From: GYS-P2D sp964414425
GTDB taxonomy: Bacteria > Bacteroidota > Bacteroidia > Chitinophagales > Saprospiraceae
Reading direction: 5' to 3'
DNA length: 64,000 nt
Assembly (NCBI GenBank): GCA_964414425.1
Contig: CAYPWL010000001.1
Span: 124,001 to 188,000, forward strand
Position numbers and translations under genes: made by a program
Part shown: piece after piece, positions 62,301 through 64,000 of the stretch
Layout of the letters: each line of letters opens with the position of its first letter
Position numbering within the stretch: position 1 is the first letter of the stretch
The notes under the pieces: model-generated
What the model was told of the DNA's origin: nothing
Databases searched by the model: none
Seen by the model: only the letters and a program-made list of their open reading frames with translations

Positions 62301-62893
62301 AGATAAAAGAACGTCATGAGTATATCACCAAGGAGCGTGACGACGTACTGGCAGCACAACAGTCTCTTGAGGATACCATAACGGAGATAGAAGACGCCGC
62401 CTCAAGTAAGTTTACTGACAGTCTGGACCTGATCAAAGTCAACTTTAAGAAGGTATTCCAGGGATTATTTTCTGATGATGATGATTGTGACATCATCTTG
62501 CTCGACGCAGAAAATCCTCTCGATGCACGAATAGAAATAGTGGCCAAGCCAAAAGGAAAGAAACCAAAATCGATCAGTCAACTATCAGGAGGGGAGAAGA
62601 CACTGACGGCAGCATCATTCTTATTCGCACTGTATCTTCTCAAGCCAGCACCATTCTGTATTTTCGATGAGGTAGACGCCCCTCTCGATGATGTCAACGT
62701 ACTAAAGTTTAATAAGATCATACGAGAGTTTAGCGAAGACTCACAATTCATTGTGATTACTCATAACAAGCTCACGATGTCAGAGGTGGATATACTCTAT
62801 GGAGTATTTCTCAAAGAACAAGGTGTATCTGGAGTAAGTGCGGTAGATTTTAGGACTTACGATCAGACCGAGTTTAACCCAGGACTTAATTAA
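59348..62893 (+). CDS. smc: Chromosome segregation protein SMC
   Basis: This 1181-residue condensin ATPase has Walker A GPNGSGKSN (31-39), long coiled coils at about 165-500 and 670-1000, a hinge around 510-660 (YTGVVELFFQDKLHHIIAKD), the signature LSGGEKTLTA (from 1079) and Walker B CIFDEVDAPLDD (Asp1107-Glu1108). With ScpA and ScpB, not encoded here, it compacts and resolves chromosomes. Its 3' end overlaps the convergent response-regulator gene by four bases. Sequence is intact throughout. Confidence 0.97.
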   Translation: MRLKSLSIKGFKSFADDTVINFSENLIGIVGPNGSGKSNIVDAVRWVLGEQKTSELRLDSMSDVLFNGTKTRKEGRVARATLTFDNTKNILPTDYNEVSISRILYRDGSSEYRLNDVTCRKKDITSLFIDSGIGSNSYAIISLNMVEDILHDNGGSRRYMIEQAAGITKYKIRKKETQSKLRSTKEDLDRVSDLLFEIEKNMSSFERQAKRTEKFNALKESYKNTSLLAASMEVNAINESINDLSNKVKTEKDHKLTLETEIKTLDASIEKHKKDILKSELSLNQDQKAYNTLIENLSQEENNKNLLNQRIINTNDQIATNQTIIVEEEKKIKVSADKVELIQSSINTIEKELNELKVESAKAKEEFESIQKEHQSLRQRENLIKIEAAQRQQVVRTAQLSFESLKTEHQLTVSGIEQLQLRVSTLKENSKPLETREKELDASLKELTKELDKINQEVEKTTQGAEQVMVAFEDHKKKLQQSELNQSSLQQRIKFLKNVIEKNEGVPQSVAYLQSENKALITMSDLITVTDDRYTGVVELFFQDKLHHIIAKDRLQATELLKMVSQAQKGKANLIIESELFQNSDTPELKDHTRLIDVLTYLPEHKKLIEFLTHNVYIATSKGSDQNPVEGVTILDHEQYRISTRGALYGGSNTLFEGVQLGRKQILENLQKQYDQSQAEAQQMQDKLSQLKDKVTLSKNELNANQIDLHKKQQSQQNIERELYQITSQISNQHNNLEAVKTQISEAEGKSTTLVAKIAAQEIEVQNLINVKSDEISDEQLAEEISASYNKMTLLSQRRDESNRNLYQKENQLQLLRKDSEFQKENLVNIEHTISSKKRESELLVEQVANHNTKMEQLKANLAKQYQEKETLQKRLNSYEDTYYKEKGKIFEMEKKRSTQQQNLHQRDNLISNINEKLSTKKFDLQAVLDRCDIEFGVKINTYEPPEGTDTTVSLQELVKKRDSIQHKIRNFGEINPMAITAYNEIKERHEYITKERDDVLAAQQSLEDTITEIEDAASSKFTDSLDLIKVNFKKVFQGLFSDDDDCDIILLDAENPLDARIEIVAKPKGKKPKSISQLSGGEKTLTAASFLFALYLLKPAPFCIFDEVDAPLDDVNVLKFNKIIREFSEDSQFIVITHNKLTMSEVDILYGVFLKEQGVSGVSAVDFRTYDQTEFNPGLN

Positions 62894-63537
62894 AGAGCCA
62901 CGATACCTTTATTGATGGCGTAGGTGATCAATTCTACTGGAGAGCTGATGTCCAGTTTTTTCATGACATTCTTCCGATGGGTATATATAGTGTGCACACT
63001 GATATTGAGTATAGAAGAAATTTCTTTAGCCATCTTTCCTTGCGCTATGAGTTGGACAATCTCTGACTCACGCTTAGTAAGAGAAACCGCATCCTTGTCA
63101 TCTACGCTATCATCACCAAATGTTTTGTCAATGATGATATCAAGGATTTTGCCGCAGTAATACTTTTCATTATTGACACATGCATCTAAGGCTTTGTAGA
63201 TTTCTTGATCTCTACAGTTCTTGGTCACATAGTTATCTACTCCACGGCTGAGCACATCGTAGATAGTTCGTTTGTTGTCTTCATTAGAGATGACTAATAT
63301 CTTTGTCTTAGGAGCTACCTCTTGGATAAATGAGATGCTGTCCAATCCGAAATGGGGCTCATCAGCAAAGTCTATTGTAATTATATCATATGCGCCGCTG
63401 CTCAACTTAGATTCTAAGTCGTCATGAGACTTTGCCTCCTGTACAGACTCAAAAAATGGATTCTTATTGATTACTGACTTGATTCCTTCTTTGACCAGAA
63501 AATTGGATTCACAAACAAGGACTTCAGATTTTTTCAT
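62890..63537 (-). CDS. LuxR-family response regulator
   Basis: The 215-residue product has a receiver domain (about 1-120) with probable phospho-acceptor Asp56, Ser84 and Lys106. The LuxR/NarL HTH is at 150-212 (LTKRESEIVQLIAQGKMAKEISSILNISVHTIYTHRKNVMKK). Only one acidic residue (Glu10, preceded by Cys9) is present in the Mg-binding corner where two are usual, so phosphorylation may be altered. No histidine kinase is adjacent. I chose the ATG at 63537; an upstream in-frame GTG at 63558 is less likely. Confidence 0.9.
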   Translation of the reverse strand: MKKSEVLVCESNFLVKEGIKSVINKNPFFESVQEAKSHDDLESKLSSGAYDIITIDFADEPHFGLDSISFIQEVAPKTKILVISNEDNKRTIYDVLSRGVDNYVTKNCRDQEIYKALDACVNNEKYYCGKILDIIIDKTFGDDSVDDKDAVSLTKRESEIVQLIAQGKMAKEISSILNISVHTIYTHRKNVMKKLDISSPVELITYAINKGIVAL

Positions 63538-63606
63538 TTCTTCGGATCGAATTATCACTTCTTACAACAGAACAAACATCGAGAGGTTGAGTAAAAGACG
63601 CAGTTA

Positions 63607-63628
63607 ACATGCCCCAAGTCTGGCATGT
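63607..63628. repeat. Perfect dyad upstream of the LuxR-type regulator
   Basis: ACATGCC (63607-63613) and GGCATGT (63622-63628) are a perfect 7-base inverted repeat with an 8-base spacer, 70 bases upstream of the regulator ATG. No T-run follows. It could be an operator for autoregulation, though LuxR-type sites are often more compact. Confidence 0.35.
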
Positions 63629-63703
63629 CTTTGCATCGATCTCTCCACGCCACAATATTACAGGATTTAGGGGTATTATAGATGTATGTCAACAGACACA
63701 AAT

Positions 63704-63729
63704 AAAAAACCCTGAGATAAACTCAGGGT
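63704..63729 (-). terminator. Orphan intrinsic terminator (minus strand)
   Basis: On the minus strand CCCTGAG (63728-63722) and CTCAGGG (63716-63710), extendable by one pair, form a stem with a 5-base loop. A T6 run (63709-63704) follows. No gene on the minus strand precedes it before engB, which runs the other way. It therefore either ends an unseen small RNA or attenuates the regulator's own long 5' leader. Confidence 0.8.
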
Positions 63730-63803
63730 CGATAGGTTTTAACAGTTGCAGCGTTATGCGTGCGATTATAAAGTTAGCTTTATTTTAGCTTCTTATAGAG
63801 TAT

Positions 63804-64000
63804 ATGTCAAACACCATACCAAAATATCATATCCAAGACGTAGCCTTCTTAGGGAGCTTCCCTTCAGTAGAAAAAGCTCCAGTGGTAAGTCTGCCGGAGT
63901 TCGCCTTCATAGGACGTTCTAATGTGGGTAAGTCATCGCTGATTAATTATATCTGCAATCGAAAGAAGCTCGCCAAGACCTCCAGCACTCCAGGTAAAAC
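63804..64000 (+). CDS. engB: Ribosome biogenesis GTPase EngB/YihA (N-terminal part)
   Basis: The frame is open from ATG at 63804 to the window end (65 codons). The start is followed by D-V-A-F-L-G-S-F, L-P-E-F-A-F-I-G-R-S-N-V-G-K-S-S-L-I-N with the P-loop GRSNVGKS, and then T-S-S-T-P-G-K, the switch I region of EngB (YsxC). EngB assists assembly of the large ribosomal subunit. The gene continues beyond the window. Confidence 0.93.
   Translation, partial: MSNTIPKYHIQDVAFLGSFPSVEKAPVVSLPEFAFIGRSNVGKSSLINYICNRKKLAKTSSTPGK

Noticed and set aside
1..64000. CRISPR array, tRNA, rRNA, prophage or complete insertion sequence
   Set aside because: I found no regularly spaced direct repeats, no tRNA T-arm with matching acceptor stem, no transposase or integrase motif and no phage structural gene on reading through.

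Overview
The window is a chromosomal segment of a member of the Bacteroidota (order not resolvable from this stretch; a marine saprospirian or cytophagian type is plausible). The evidence is a set of typical families: PorT-like outer-membrane protein, DUF2147 secreted protein, long-form HisG, bifunctional HisB and HisIE, Mpl-like ligase, MnmD-like methyltransferase, AsmA-like giant protein and GH113-like lipoprotein. Clear Shine-Dalgarno sequences are absent, and TAnnTTTG-type -7 promoter elements lie upstream of many transcription units. Base composition is moderately AT-rich and even. I see no rRNA, tRNA, CRISPR array, prophage or complete insertion sequence.

Layout: (1) 1-2801, the end of a probable glycosyltransferase, two small envelope proteins and a two-gene ABC-2 exporter. 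(2) 3051-10927, a compact his operon (hisG-D-C-B-H-A-F-IE) with pxpA as its last gene, preceded by a His-rich leader peptide and an intrinsic terminator. (3) 10931-16413, a GH113-like protein with small membrane genes, a TspO-like protein, and pxpB-pxpC of 5-oxoprolinase. (4) 16457-22058, a minus-strand trp operon (E-G-C-F-B-A) lacking trpD, controlled by a textbook leader-peptide attenuator. (5) 22058-29700, an AsmA-like protein, a fused double-ATPase ABC protein, and a decayed stretch holding the 3' end of an NRAMP transporter and an aminotransferase split by a stop codon. (6) 29786-38920, an acyltransferase, M1 peptidase / membrane protein / metallo-beta-lactamase operon, SDR, TlpA-like lipoprotein, dicarboxylate symporter, MnmD, and a 45-residue lipoprotein gene. 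(7) 39022-53132, Mpl, PdhB, esterase, YchF, AcpH, PorT, GyrA, TPR proteins, and an SGNH hydrolase coupled to TRAP membrane subunits. (8) 53215-64000, photolyase, FAD oxidoreductase, RluA-type synthase, nucleoid-associated protein, FGGY kinase, Smc, a LuxR-type regulator and the start of engB.

No wholly new multi-gene system is evident. The strongest signals are regulatory. The his and trp operons each carry a complete ribosome-mediated attenuator. Five genes also have a -7 element placed exactly four bases before the start codon, which suggests leaderless mRNAs. Further points of interest are the missing trpD, the scattered pxp genes with an NRAMP remnant, a nonsense-interrupted aminotransferase, a hidden small lipoprotein gene, a TRAP transporter without its binding protein, and Gly instead of Ser at a quinolone-determining GyrA position.
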